From Clostridia bacterium (GTDB taxonomy: Bacteria; Bacillota; Clostridia; Christensenellales; Pumilibacteraceae), in assembly GCA_017623435.1 (NCBI GenBank), contig JAGAPD010000008.1, positions 1 to 64,000 on the forward strand: 64,000 nucleotides of DNA. Direction: 5' to 3'. A program made the position numbers and the translations under genes. Shown here in pieces: positions 5,780 through 14,658 of the stretch. Position 1 is the stretch's first letter, and each line of letters starts with the position of its first letter. The notes under the pieces are model-generated. The model made no database searches. It was not told where the DNA came from and saw nothing but the letters and a program-made list of their open reading frames with translations.

Positions 5780-8227
5780 ATGAAAAAATTCGACGTAAAA
5801 GGTATGAGTTGCGCGGCGTGTTCAGCGCGCGTGGAAAAAGCGGTCTCCGAGGTGGAGGGCGTTGATTTTTGCGCGGTTAACCTTTTGACTAATTCAATGA
5901 CGGTTGACGGAAACGCTAATGAAAGCGATATCATTCACGCCGTAGAAAAGGCAGGTTATTTCGCTAATTTAGCAGGCGCGAAAAAGCAAGCCGCAGAAAA
6001 GGAAACGGAGCAGAGTGAAACGAGAATTTTACTAAAAAGGCATTTCGTTTCGCTTGGCTTTTTGCTTGCGCTTATGTACGTATCTATGGGGTACGTTATG
6101 TGGGGTTTTCCTTTTTTCGCGTTCTTTGACGCTAACCCCGTAGCGACAGCGCTTTTAGAAATGCTACTTGCTACTTGCGTAATCGTTATCAATAAAAAAT
6201 TCTTTATAAGCGGAACGAAAAGCCTTCTTCGTGGCGCGCCTAATATGGATACGCTCGTTGCCGTTGGCTCGGGCGCGGCGTATATCTACTCGCTCGTGGC
6301 GTTATTCATAATGACGGGTGAGACGGCGAGCGGAAATTTAGCGGGCGCAACGCACTATCTGCACGGGCTTTACTTCGAGTCTGCAGCAATGATTTTAGCA
6401 CTCATCACGGTGGGCAAAACGTTAGAGTCGTACGCCAAAGGAAAAACGACGAAAGCAATTACTTCGCTACTTAACCTCGCGCCCAAAACGGCGACGGTTA
6501 TTCGCGAAGGGAAAGAAACGACCGTGCCCGTTGGAGAAATTACGGTGGGTGAAATAATAGTAGTGCGCGCAGGCGGAGTGATGCCTTGTGACGGTGAAAT
6601 TATCGAGGGTAATTGCTCGGTGGACGAGTCGGCGCTTACGGGCGAAAGTATTCCCGTGGATAAAACGATAGGCGACAAGGTAAGCTCGGCGACCGTAAAC
6701 GCTTCGGGCTATATCAAAATTCGCGCAACGCGTGTGGGCGACGACACCACGCTTGCTGAAATAATCCGTATGGTTGAGGGCGCAAACGAAACGAAAGCGC
6801 CTATCGCGAAAGTGGCGGACAAGGTTTCGGGTGTGTTCGTGCCAGTCATTATGGCAATCGCGCTCGTCGTGACGGTGATTTGGCTGATTATAAACCAAGA
6901 TTTTGGATACGCGCTCGCTCGCGGAATATCCGTGCTCGTAATCAGTTGCCCGTGTGCGCTGGGCTTGGCTACGCCCGTAGCAATTATGGTGGGTAGTGGA
7001 GTAGGCGCGAAAAAAGGCGTGCTGTTTAAGAGTGCAACCGCGCTTGAGATGGCAGGCAGGGTAAAAATCGTTGCGCTCGATAAAACGGGTACGATTACCG
7101 CTGGCGTTCCCGTCGTGACCGACGTACTCCCGATAAATACCGAAAAGGAAAAATTCATCTCGCTTATCCGCGCGCTTGAAAGCAAAAGCGAGCATCCGCT
7201 CGGTAAAGCAGTAGCATCTCTTGGCGAGGGTGAATATCTGACGGTAGAGGATTTTACTACGCTTGCAGGTAACGGCGTTAGTGCAATAATTGATAATAAA
7301 AAGATAGTCGGCGGTAGCGTCAAGTTTATTGAGTCAATCACTCAAATTGACAAAACGACTATGGACGTATGTGCCCGTTTTGCTAACGATGGCAAAACTC
7401 CTATGTTATTTACTGCGGACGGAAAACTTATAGGCGCGGTTGCCGTAGCGGACAAAGTAAAGGACGACGCTATGGAATCGGTATTGACTTTAATTAGTCA
7501 CGGCGTACGAGTCGTAATGCTTACGGGCGACAACGAGCGCACGGCAAACGCCATAGCAAACAGCGTAGGTATTGAAGAGGTACGGGCAAACTTACTGCCG
7601 ACGGACAAGGAAAAAGTTGTTCGCGCCCTTATGCAAGAGGGTAAAACGGCAATGGTGGGCGACGGAATTAACGACGCGCCCGCGCTTGCGACTGCGCACC
7701 TTGGTATCGCGATAGGCGCAGGTACGGACGTTGCGGTTGAATCGGCTGACGTCGTTATCAGCGGTAAGGGGCTTTCGGGCGTTGCGACGGCTATTTTGCT
7801 TGGTGAAAAAACGCTTAAAAATATCCGTGAAAACTTATTCTGGGCGTTCTTTTATAATCTTTTGGCAATTCCCGTTGCGGCAGGCGCGCTTGCTTTTATG
7901 GGAATTACGCTCAGTCCTATGATAGGCGCGGCGGCAATGAGTTTGAGCAGTTTCTGCGTGGTAAGTAACGCGCTCAGACTTAACTTTTTCGGCAAAAAAA
8001 CGGTTAAAAAATCGGAGGTAAAAAATATGGAAATCACTCTTAAAATCGAAGGTATGATGTGTCCTCATTGTGAGGCTCGTGTCAAAAACACGCTTGAGGG
8101 AATTAGCGGCGTAAAGAGCGCCGTAGTTAGCCACAAGACGGGTACGGCGGTAGTAACTACTGATACCGTTACGCGCGAAACGCTCGTTTCCGCAGTTGAA
8201 AATCAAGGCTACAAAGTGGTAGGCTAA
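5780..8227 (+). CDS. copA: Copper-translocating P-type ATPase with N- and C-terminal HMA domains
   Basis: 815 residues, a P1B-type ATPase exporting Cu(I) across the cytoplasmic membrane. N-terminal heavy-metal-associated domain (1-70) with GMSCAAC (Cys11, Cys14); TM region; the channel motif CPC at 390-392 (SCPCALGLATP); phosphorylation site DKTGT with Asp434; hinge motif GDGINDAP with Asp628. Unlike standard CopA, a second HMA domain is appended after the last TM helices: EGMMCPHC with Cys761 and Cys764 (750-815). That domain is preceded in frame by its own ribosome site and ATG (8027). Promoter at 5730 and operator at 5755-5776 suggest metal-controlled expression. Confidence 0.95.
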   Translation: MKKFDVKGMSCAACSARVEKAVSEVEGVDFCAVNLLTNSMTVDGNANESDIIHAVEKAGYFANLAGAKKQAAEKETEQSETRILLKRHFVSLGFLLALMYVSMGYVMWGFPFFAFFDANPVATALLEMLLATCVIVINKKFFISGTKSLLRGAPNMDTLVAVGSGAAYIYSLVALFIMTGETASGNLAGATHYLHGLYFESAAMILALITVGKTLESYAKGKTTKAITSLLNLAPKTATVIREGKETTVPVGEITVGEIIVVRAGGVMPCDGEIIEGNCSVDESALTGESIPVDKTIGDKVSSATVNASGYIKIRATRVGDDTTLAEIIRMVEGANETKAPIAKVADKVSGVFVPVIMAIALVVTVIWLIINQDFGYALARGISVLVISCPCALGLATPVAIMVGSGVGAKKGVLFKSATALEMAGRVKIVALDKTGTITAGVPVVTDVLPINTEKEKFISLIRALESKSEHPLGKAVASLGEGEYLTVEDFTTLAGNGVSAIIDNKKIVGGSVKFIESITQIDKTTMDVCARFANDGKTPMLFTADGKLIGAVAVADKVKDDAMESVLTLISHGVRVVMLTGDNERTANAIANSVGIEEVRANLLPTDKEKVVRALMQEGKTAMVGDGINDAPALATAHLGIAIGAGTDVAVESADVVISGKGLSGVATAILLGEKTLKNIRENLFWAFFYNLLAIPVAAGALAFMGITLSPMIGAAAMSLSSFCVVSNALRLNFFGKKTVKKSEVKNMEITLKIEGMMCPHCEARVKNTLEGISGVKSAVVSHKTGTAVVTTDTVTRETLVSAVENQGYKVVG
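8027..8227 (+). CDS. Possible internally initiated CopZ-like copper chaperone
   Basis: Inside copA and in the same frame, GGAGG at 8014-8018 stands eight bases before ATG at 8027-8029. Initiation there would yield a free 66-residue HMA protein with the MMCPHC copper site, the size of a CopZ chaperone. The codons just upstream encode a charged linker (KKTVKKSEVKN), so the ribosome site lies in the least constrained part of the ATPase. Separate production of the small protein is an inference; the same bases also simply encode the C-terminal domain of the fusion. Confidence 0.45.
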   Translation: MEITLKIEGMMCPHCEARVKNTLEGISGVKSAVVSHKTGTAVVTTDTVTRETLVSAVENQGYKVVG

Positions 8228-8228
8228 T

Positions 8229-9518
8229 ATGATAACCGTCGTAGGAATAGGAATCCAAAGGGGTGATTTAGGCGCTAAGGGAAAGCGTGCGATTAAAGAG
8301 GCAACGCGCGTTTTTTCGCGTGTCAAAGTTTGGTACAAAAGTGAGATTTTGTCGCAAAAGCACGACGACGTATGCTCGTTTGAACAGCTTGACGAGCTTA
8401 TGGCTAATGAGATTATAAGCGCGGACGGGGAAAACGAGCGTGTCGTTTATTTGTCGGTAGGCGACGGATACACGGACACGGTGGTTGAAAAGCTTTGCAA
8501 AAAAACCGACGCCACTATTATCGCTGGCGTTAGCGAATATCGTGGTCGTACGCCCGGCTCGAAGGTCAATTTCGTTTCGGCTTACGACGTGAAGGAGGGT
8601 GACGTTTACGATACTTGCGTGCCTTTGGTCGTGTACGGAATCGACGACAAGTTTATTGCGGGTAACGTCAAAATTGCTCTTTCGGCTACTTACGGCGACG
8701 AGTGCGAAGTGACCTTTTCAACGGGCAAAAATAGCGTCAAGATTGCTCTATACGAGCTTGATAGACAAAAGTCGTATAACGGCTCTGCGCTCGTGCTTAC
8801 GGGAAGTGATAATTTTATCAACAAAAATCGCTACGGAATAAGTGACCTTATTGCCGTTATGACTCGTCTTACCGCGCCCGACGGATGTCCGTGGGATAAG
8901 GCGCAAACGCACGAAAGCATTCGCACGAATATGCTCGAAGAGGCGTACGAGGTGGTGGACGCTATCGACAAAAAAGATATTGATAATATGCGCGAGGAGC
9001 TTGGCGACGTGTTACTTCAGGTCGTTTTCCATTGCGATATGGCACAGCGCTCGGGCGAATTTACGCTTGCCGACGTCGTTAGTGAGCTTGTGCAAAAGCT
9101 CGTTTTCCGTCATACGCATATTTTTGGCGAAAACAAGGCGAGCGACGCCGAAAGCGCGCTTGGATTTTGGGAAGAGGCTAAGGCGAAAGAGAAGAAATAT
9201 CATTCTCTTTCCGAACAGCTTGACCGATTCCCCGACACCTTCCCGTCCACTTTGCGCACGCAAAAAGCGTACAAAAAGGCGGTCAAGGCAGGCGCACAGT
9301 TTGATACGAACAAAATCGCGGACAAGCTTAAAAGTATGATTGACGGCGGACTTAATCAGCAAAACGCAGGCGAGTTTTTGATGCTTGCCGATATTTTAGC
9401 GTCCACGACGGGCGCGGACTGTGAAACGGAGCTTAACAAGAGCGCGGCGCAGTTTATTGAAAAAATCAAGAGCGCGGACGAGAGAAAAACGCTCGATCGC
9501 ATAACGGACGAATTATGA
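8229..9518 (+). CDS. mazG: MazG-family pyrophosphohydrolase with N-terminal methylase-like domain (YabN type)
   Basis: 429 residues, two domains. Residues 1-195 resemble the tetrapyrrole (SAM-dependent) methylase fold found in front of MazG in Firmicutes YabN: VVGIGIQRGDLG at the start and LSVGDGYTD near 80. Residues 205-320 are a MazG NTP pyrophosphohydrolase: LTAPDGCPWDKAQTHESI, then EEAYEVVDAI and EELGDVLLQVVFH, the Glu/Asp-rich metal motifs. MazG removes non-canonical or excess NTPs. The methylase-like half lacks an obvious strong glycine loop and may be inactive. Starts one base after copA and overlaps dus by four bases. Confidence 0.92.
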   Translation: MITVVGIGIQRGDLGAKGKRAIKEATRVFSRVKVWYKSEILSQKHDDVCSFEQLDELMANEIISADGENERVVYLSVGDGYTDTVVEKLCKKTDATIIAGVSEYRGRTPGSKVNFVSAYDVKEGDVYDTCVPLVVYGIDDKFIAGNVKIALSATYGDECEVTFSTGKNSVKIALYELDRQKSYNGSALVLTGSDNFINKNRYGISDLIAVMTRLTAPDGCPWDKAQTHESIRTNMLEEAYEVVDAIDKKDIDNMREELGDVLLQVVFHCDMAQRSGEFTLADVVSELVQKLVFRHTHIFGENKASDAESALGFWEEAKAKEKKYHSLSEQLDRFPDTFPSTLRTQKAYKKAVKAGAQFDTNKIADKLKSMIDGGLNQQNAGEFLMLADILASTTGADCETELNKSAAQFIEKIKSADERKTLDRITDEL

Positions 9519-10471
9519 ACGAAAAACTTATTACGCCCTTTTATATAGGCAACGTAAAAGTGAATAACAGACTCGTGCTTGCGCCCATGGCAGGATATAC
9601 GGACTGCGCTATGCGTACGCTTTGCGCGCGCTTTGGCGCAGGGCTTACCGTGACGGAAATGGTCAGCGCAAAAGGGTTGCTGTACTTAGGAGATAAAAGT
9701 GCAGAACTGCTATATACGTCCCCTGCCGAAAGAGTGAAATGCGCCCAAATTTTTGGTCACGAACCGAGCGATTTTTACAAGGTTTTGACGGAGAGAGAAT
9801 ACCTTAATTCGTTTGATATTATTGATATAAATATGGGTTGTCCCGTGCCTAAAATCGTCAAAAACGGTGAGGGTAGTTCGCTGATAAAAGACGAAGTCAG
9901 GGCAAAAGAAATCGTATCGGCGTGCGTTGAGGGCGCTAAAAATAGGCCCGTTACGGTAAAGACGCGTATGGGCTTTAACGAGGGCGAGGACTGCGCGATT
10001 GAGTTTTGTAAGAAGATCGAAAGCACAGGTGCAAGCGCAATATCGCTTCACACGCGCACGAAAGCGCAGGGCTACGCTGGGAAAGCGGACTGGTCGGTTA
10101 TTGAAAAGGTCAAAAGCGAGCTTTCCGTGCCCCTTATAGGAAGTGGCGACGTAAACGAGCAAAACGCCGACGAGCTTATCGAAAAGTGCGACGCGCTGAT
10201 GATAGGGCGATCGGCCGTGGGTAATCCGCAAATTTTTGCGCAAATTTTAGGGGATAAAACGGACTACGATATCACGAGTATTTTGCTTGAGCATATAGAT
10301 CTTATGAACGAGTTTTACGGCGAAAGATACACCTACGTCAATATGCGCAAATTCATAGGCGGGTATTACGGCGGACTGCGCGGAAACAAGGAAATTAAGC
10401 AAAAATGTTTTTCCGCTCAATCGGTGCAAGAGCTTAAAAAAATCGTGCAAGAAATTAAAGTGAATTTATAA
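9515..10471 (+). CDS. dus: tRNA-dihydrouridine synthase
   Basis: 318 residues, the DusB-like flavoenzyme that reduces uridines in the tRNA D-loop. Visible signatures: LAPMAGYTDCAMR at the N-terminus (FMN binding), the catalytic cysteine in DINMGCPVPKIV (Cys109), KTRMGF near 150, and IGSGDV and MIGRSAVGNP in the second half. The ATG overlaps the mazG stop (ATGA), so the two are translationally coupled. The C-terminal helical domain (about 250-318) is complete. Confidence 0.95.
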   Translation: MNEKLITPFYIGNVKVNNRLVLAPMAGYTDCAMRTLCARFGAGLTVTEMVSAKGLLYLGDKSAELLYTSPAERVKCAQIFGHEPSDFYKVLTEREYLNSFDIIDINMGCPVPKIVKNGEGSSLIKDEVRAKEIVSACVEGAKNRPVTVKTRMGFNEGEDCAIEFCKKIESTGASAISLHTRTKAQGYAGKADWSVIEKVKSELSVPLIGSGDVNEQNADELIEKCDALMIGRSAVGNPQIFAQILGDKTDYDITSILLEHIDLMNEFYGERYTYVNMRKFIGGYYGGLRGNKEIKQKCFSAQSVQELKKIVQEIKVNL

Positions 10472-10519
10472 GCGAAAATCGCTTTATTTAATAAAAAAAT
10501 AGCTTACAAGGAGAAAACG

Positions 10520-13375
10520 ATGGAAAAGTACTACAATCAATCGCGCGCTATAAACGTGCTGGACACTCACGCTTATTATATCCCGTTTGAGAGCGCAAAA
10601 AAAGCGTTTTTGCCCCGAAGAGAGAGTGCAAAATATCTTGATCTTAACGGCAAGTGGGGTATCACCGAATACGAAACGGTGATGGACGTACCCGACGATT
10701 TTTACAAAAACGACACTAAAGGTGTAATTGACGTGCCCGGTTGCGTGCAAATTTTCGGCTACGATCAGCTCCAATATTTAAATACGCATTTTCCCTTCCC
10801 GTACAATCCTCCGTACACGTCTTCGCATAACCCTGCTTACCACTATAAGCGCAATTTTACGGTAAAGGCTGACGGCGAGAAAAAGTATATTTGCTTTGAG
10901 GGCGTGGATAGCTGTTTTTATCTTTATATCAACGGCAAGTTCGTGGGCTTTTCGCAAATTGCGCACCGACTAAGCGAGTTTGATATTACCGACTTCGTCG
11001 TGGACGGCGAAAACGCCTTGGACGTGCTAGTGCTTAAATGGTGTATGGGCTCGTACCTTGAATGTCAGGACAAGCTTCGCTACACGGGTATTTTCCGCGA
11101 CGTTTATATCCTTTCGCGCCCCGAAGGTCATATTACTGACTACCGTATTGACACCGCGCTTGACGGCAGGGTGGGCTTTACGCTTGAAAAGGGCGAGAGC
11201 GCGACCGTTACGCTTTGCGGACAAAAAAAGGAAGTTAAAGAGAACGAAAGAATTGAGTTTAAAATTGAAAACGTTCAGCTTTGGAGTGCGGAAAACCCGT
11301 ACCTATACGATATGATTATCGAGAGCAAGGGCGAGTATATCGGCGAGAAGGTGGGAGTTAGAACGACCGAGGTTAAGGGCAGATACTTCCTCGTCAATAA
11401 CAAGCCCGTACGCATTATGGGCGTAAACCGCCACGACATTAATTATCTTACGGGCGCGACGGTTACGGTCGAGGATATCGAGCGCGACCTTACTTTAATG
11501 AAACAGCTCAACGTCAACGCAATCCGTACCTCGCACTATCCTAATATGCCCGAATTTTATCAGCTTTGCGATAAATATGGCTTTTACGTTATGGACGAGA
11601 GCGACGTGGAATCGCACGGCGTTTGCGGTCACTTCCCGTACTGCTCGTATACGGGCGAGTACGATAAGATCGCTAACGATCCGCAGTTTGCCGAGGCGAT
11701 TTTAGAGCGTCAGATTTGTAACGTAATGCGCGACAAGAACCGCCCGTGCGTAGTATTTTGGAGTATGGGCAACGAGGCAGGCTACGGCAAAAACTTTGAA
11801 GAGGCGTCCGCGTGGATTAAGTCCTACGACTCCCGCCCCGTTCACTACGAGCGCGCAGTGGGCATTAACAACTACACCTACACGGGCAGAGAGTATTACG
11901 AGTCCGCCGTGGATATCGTGAGCAGTATGTATCCTAATCCCTCTTGGATAGAAGAGCGCCTCGCGGATAGCAAAGAAACGCGCCCCATTATTTTGTGCGA
12001 ATACTGTCACTCAATGGGTAACGGCCCGGGCGACTTTAAGCCGTACTGGGACATTGCAAACCGCGATGACCGCTATGTAGGCGGATTCGTTTGGGAGTGG
12101 GCTGACCACGGCTTGCTCGTGGGCGGTAAGGGCTTAACTTACGGTGGCGACTACGGGGAGTGGCAACACGACGGCAACTTCTGTATGGACGGAATCGTTA
12201 CCGCCGACCGCCGTCTTACTCAAAAATCTATGGAAATGAAAAAGGCTTACGAGCCCGTTTTCTTCACCTTTGAGGAAGGAAAACTGACCGTAAAATCCCG
12301 TCAATATTTTGAAAACGTCGTGGGCACGCTTACCGTGACGTACAAAAATACGGGCGAAATTTTGGGCGAAGAGAAATTTGCGATTGACCTTGCACCCCAG
12401 CAAGAAATTACCTTTGATATCAAGTCCGCGCACGTTACTATCGCGTCGCTTACCTTAAATAACGACACGGTTGCACTTAAAAAAGGTCACGAAATTGCCC
12501 GCGCAGGTTACACGAAAACTGACAAATCTTACGTTACGAAATTAGCAAGAGGAAACGTTCAATTTAGCGAAACGGGCAGGTACGTTACCGTCCGTTCTGG
12601 CGAAACGACCTTCGTAATTGACAAAGTTTCCGCGTCCATCACCTCTATAAATAAGGAGGGCGAATTGCTTAAAGCTCCGCTCGCGCTCAATATTTGGCGC
12701 GCGCCTACTGATAACGATATGTACGCGTCTAAAATTTGGCGCGACTCGTATTACGATAAATGCAGGGGAGAAGTAAGAAACGTTGAAATTCAAAACGACA
12801 GCGTTATTATTAAGGGCTATATCGCGTCACCCAGGTATATTCCGCCCGTAAGCTTTACGCTTAATTATACCTTCTCAGCTAACGCGGTAACCGCATATAT
12901 CGACTACGACAGCGCGGACTACGTGCAGTTCGTTCCGCGAATCGGATTTAAGACTGCGCTTTGTTCGTGCTACGAGTCCGTGCGCTACTACGGCTACGGT
13001 CCTAACGAAAGCTATATCGACCGTCGCCTTTCCTCAATTAAGGACGTTTACGACGATACCGTCACTAATTTAGAGGTAAGCTACGTTATGCCTCAGGAGA
13101 ACGGCTCGCACTACGGAAGTGAGTGGCTTGAGCTTACTAACGGCAAAACGACGGTACGCGTGGAGGGTGATTTTTCGTTCTCGGCACTTCCGCATTCGGT
13201 AGAAGAGTACACGAATTATAAACATAACTGGGAATTACCCGAAAGAGAATACACGCACCTTTGTATTGACTATTTTATGTCTGGCATAGGCTCGAACTCG
13301 TGCGGTCCTTCGTTGGCGGACGAGTGGAAAACGCCTAAAAAAGGCAACGGCAAATTTACTATAATCATTAAATAA
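10520..13375 (+). CDS. lacZ: Beta-galactosidase, glycoside hydrolase family 2
   Basis: 951 residues, typical of LacZ-size GH2 enzymes. Order: jelly-roll sugar-binding domain (about 35-210), Ig-like domain, TIM barrel (about 290-590), second Ig-like and C-terminal small-chain domain with YYGYGPNESYIDR. The acid/base is Glu419 in SMGNEAGYG and the nucleophile Glu494 in ILCEYCHSMGNGPGD; VNRHDIN and RTSHYP are also GH2 hallmarks. No signal peptide, so it acts in the cytoplasm on imported oligosaccharides. It has its own AAGGAG site and lies 48 bases after dus and 12 before the next glycosidase-like gene. Confidence 0.95.
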   Translation: MEKYYNQSRAINVLDTHAYYIPFESAKKAFLPRRESAKYLDLNGKWGITEYETVMDVPDDFYKNDTKGVIDVPGCVQIFGYDQLQYLNTHFPFPYNPPYTSSHNPAYHYKRNFTVKADGEKKYICFEGVDSCFYLYINGKFVGFSQIAHRLSEFDITDFVVDGENALDVLVLKWCMGSYLECQDKLRYTGIFRDVYILSRPEGHITDYRIDTALDGRVGFTLEKGESATVTLCGQKKEVKENERIEFKIENVQLWSAENPYLYDMIIESKGEYIGEKVGVRTTEVKGRYFLVNNKPVRIMGVNRHDINYLTGATVTVEDIERDLTLMKQLNVNAIRTSHYPNMPEFYQLCDKYGFYVMDESDVESHGVCGHFPYCSYTGEYDKIANDPQFAEAILERQICNVMRDKNRPCVVFWSMGNEAGYGKNFEEASAWIKSYDSRPVHYERAVGINNYTYTGREYYESAVDIVSSMYPNPSWIEERLADSKETRPIILCEYCHSMGNGPGDFKPYWDIANRDDRYVGGFVWEWADHGLLVGGKGLTYGGDYGEWQHDGNFCMDGIVTADRRLTQKSMEMKKAYEPVFFTFEEGKLTVKSRQYFENVVGTLTVTYKNTGEILGEEKFAIDLAPQQEITFDIKSAHVTIASLTLNNDTVALKKGHEIARAGYTKTDKSYVTKLARGNVQFSETGRYVTVRSGETTFVIDKVSASITSINKEGELLKAPLALNIWRAPTDNDMYASKIWRDSYYDKCRGEVRNVEIQNDSVIIKGYIASPRYIPPVSFTLNYTFSANAVTAYIDYDSADYVQFVPRIGFKTALCSCYESVRYYGYGPNESYIDRRLSSIKDVYDDTVTNLEVSYVMPQENGSHYGSEWLELTNGKTTVRVEGDFSFSALPHSVEEYTNYKHNWELPEREYTHLCIDYFMSGIGSNSCGPSLADEWKTPKKGNGKFTIIIK

Positions 13376-13387
13376 GGAGAGAAAATT

Positions 13388-14515
13388 ATGTCTAAAAAGT
13401 ACGACGTAGCAGCGTTCATTTGGCCCTCTTATACTGGCGACGAAACGCGTTCGCGAATGTTTTGGGACGAGGGCTACGGCGAGTGGCAAACGGTAAAGAA
13501 CGTAAGCAAGAATTGCTATAAAAAGCGTGACTGGTACGAAAATCATTGGCAGGGCCGTCAACCCGTTTGGGGGTACGTGAACGAGGCAAACGCCGACGTT
13601 ATGCAAATGCAAATTGATTGTGCCGTCTCGCACGGAGTAAACGTTTTCATTTACGACTGGTACTGGTACGATAACCGTCCGTACCTTGAAAACTGTCTTA
13701 ACGACGGATTTTTGAAGGCAAAAAACAACGACGAGATGAAGTTCTATCTTATGTGGGCTAACCACGACGTGACTCATCTTTGGGATATTCGTAATTCCAG
13801 CTACGTCGACGAGGTAATATGGGCAGGCGCGGTCACGCCTGAAATTTACAAGGGCATCGTTGATCGTTGGATTAACAAATATTTTTCGCACCCCTCGTAT
13901 TACAAAATCGACGGCAAGCCCGTTTTGATGATTTACGATCCCAGCAACTTCGTTAAAACCTTCGGCAACGTTGAAAACGCCAAAAAAGGGGTAGAATACC
14001 TTCGTGAGCAAGCCGTAAAAGCCGGACATAAAGGCGTTTATCTTCAAATGGTGGCGTACGCTGAGTCCGCTCAGCATTATGCAGGCGAGGGTAAAACGCT
14101 GGGCAACTGGGAAACGTGTCAGGCGCTTGGGCTTGACGCGCTGACGCATTATCAATGGGTAGCCTTTGCCGATCCTGACCGCGATTATAGTGAGTGGGCA
14201 GAAGCAGCGAAAAAGCAATACGCAAAAATGGATGAAAAGGGAGCAGTTTATTTCCCCAACGTCTCGCTTGGCTGGGATAATAATCCCCGTTTTGAGGATT
14301 ATACCTACGGCGTAATTAAGAACGCAACGCCCGACAAGATCGAGAGCGCGTTCAGAACGGCGAAGGAATACGTCGATACGCACGACCTTCCCGCACCTCT
14401 TATTACGGTAAATAGCTGGAACGAGTGGACGGAAACGAGTTACCTTCAGCCCGACAGAAAATACGGTTACGGTTATCTCAACGCCGTAAAAAAAGTTTTC
14501 GTAGATAAAGAATAA
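13388..14515 (+). CDS. Glycoside hydrolase family 99-like / WbsX-type protein
   Basis: 375 residues. The sequence opens with AAFIWPSY and contains HWQGRQPVWGYVNE, a YDWYWYDNRPYLE barrel strand (about 98-110), LMWANHD, and a closing VNSWNEWTETSYLQPD motif. This pattern is that of the WbsX / GH99-like family (PF14307), TIM-barrel proteins often found in polysaccharide gene sets and related to endo-alpha-mannanases. No signal peptide. Coupled to lacZ (12-base gap, AAGGAG), it probably degrades the same mannose- or galactose-containing glycan. Terminator at 14522-14553. Confidence 0.8.
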   Translation: MSKKYDVAAFIWPSYTGDETRSRMFWDEGYGEWQTVKNVSKNCYKKRDWYENHWQGRQPVWGYVNEANADVMQMQIDCAVSHGVNVFIYDWYWYDNRPYLENCLNDGFLKAKNNDEMKFYLMWANHDVTHLWDIRNSSYVDEVIWAGAVTPEIYKGIVDRWINKYFSHPSYYKIDGKPVLMIYDPSNFVKTFGNVENAKKGVEYLREQAVKAGHKGVYLQMVAYAESAQHYAGEGKTLGNWETCQALGLDALTHYQWVAFADPDRDYSEWAEAAKKQYAKMDEKGAVYFPNVSLGWDNNPRFEDYTYGVIKNATPDKIESAFRTAKEYVDTHDLPAPLITVNSWNEWTETSYLQPDRKYGYGYLNAVKKVFVDKE

Positions 14516-14521
14516 ATAAAC

Positions 14522-14553
14522 GAATCCCGACGCTTAAGTGCGACGGGATTTTT
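14522..14553 (+). terminator. Terminator after the lacZ-GH99-like pair
   Basis: AATCCCGACGC / GCGACGGGATT stem with a T-tract immediately after the GH99-like gene. Confidence 0.75.
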
Positions 14554-14577
14554 CACCAAATTAACACCAAAAAAGTG

Positions 14578-14606
14578 TTGACAAGCACGAAATATTGAGT
14601 TATAAT
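14578..14606 (+). promoter_or_regulatory. htpG promoter
   Basis: TTGACA (14578-14583), exactly 17 bases, TATAAT (14601-14606): a full-consensus sigma-A promoter directly followed by the CIRCE operator. Confidence 0.9.
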
Positions 14607-14609
14607 ATT

Positions 14610-14636
14610 TTAGCAGTCACGAGGTGTGAGTGCTAA
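14610..14636. promoter_or_regulatory. CIRCE element (HrcA operator) upstream of htpG
   Basis: TTAGCAGTC-N9-GAGTGCTAA. This is the CIRCE consensus (TTAGCACTC-N9-GAGTGCTAA) with one substitution in the left arm and exact nine-base spacing. It begins four bases after the -10 box, the standard place for HrcA repression of heat-shock operons. Confidence 0.92.
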
Positions 14637-14658
14637 TACTAAAATGCGGAGGCAAACT

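Noticed and set aside
14626-14658. htpG start at GTG 14626
   Set aside because: This codon lies within the CIRCE operator, a few bases after the expected transcription start, while ATG 14659 has a GGAGG site and the normal HtpG N-terminus.
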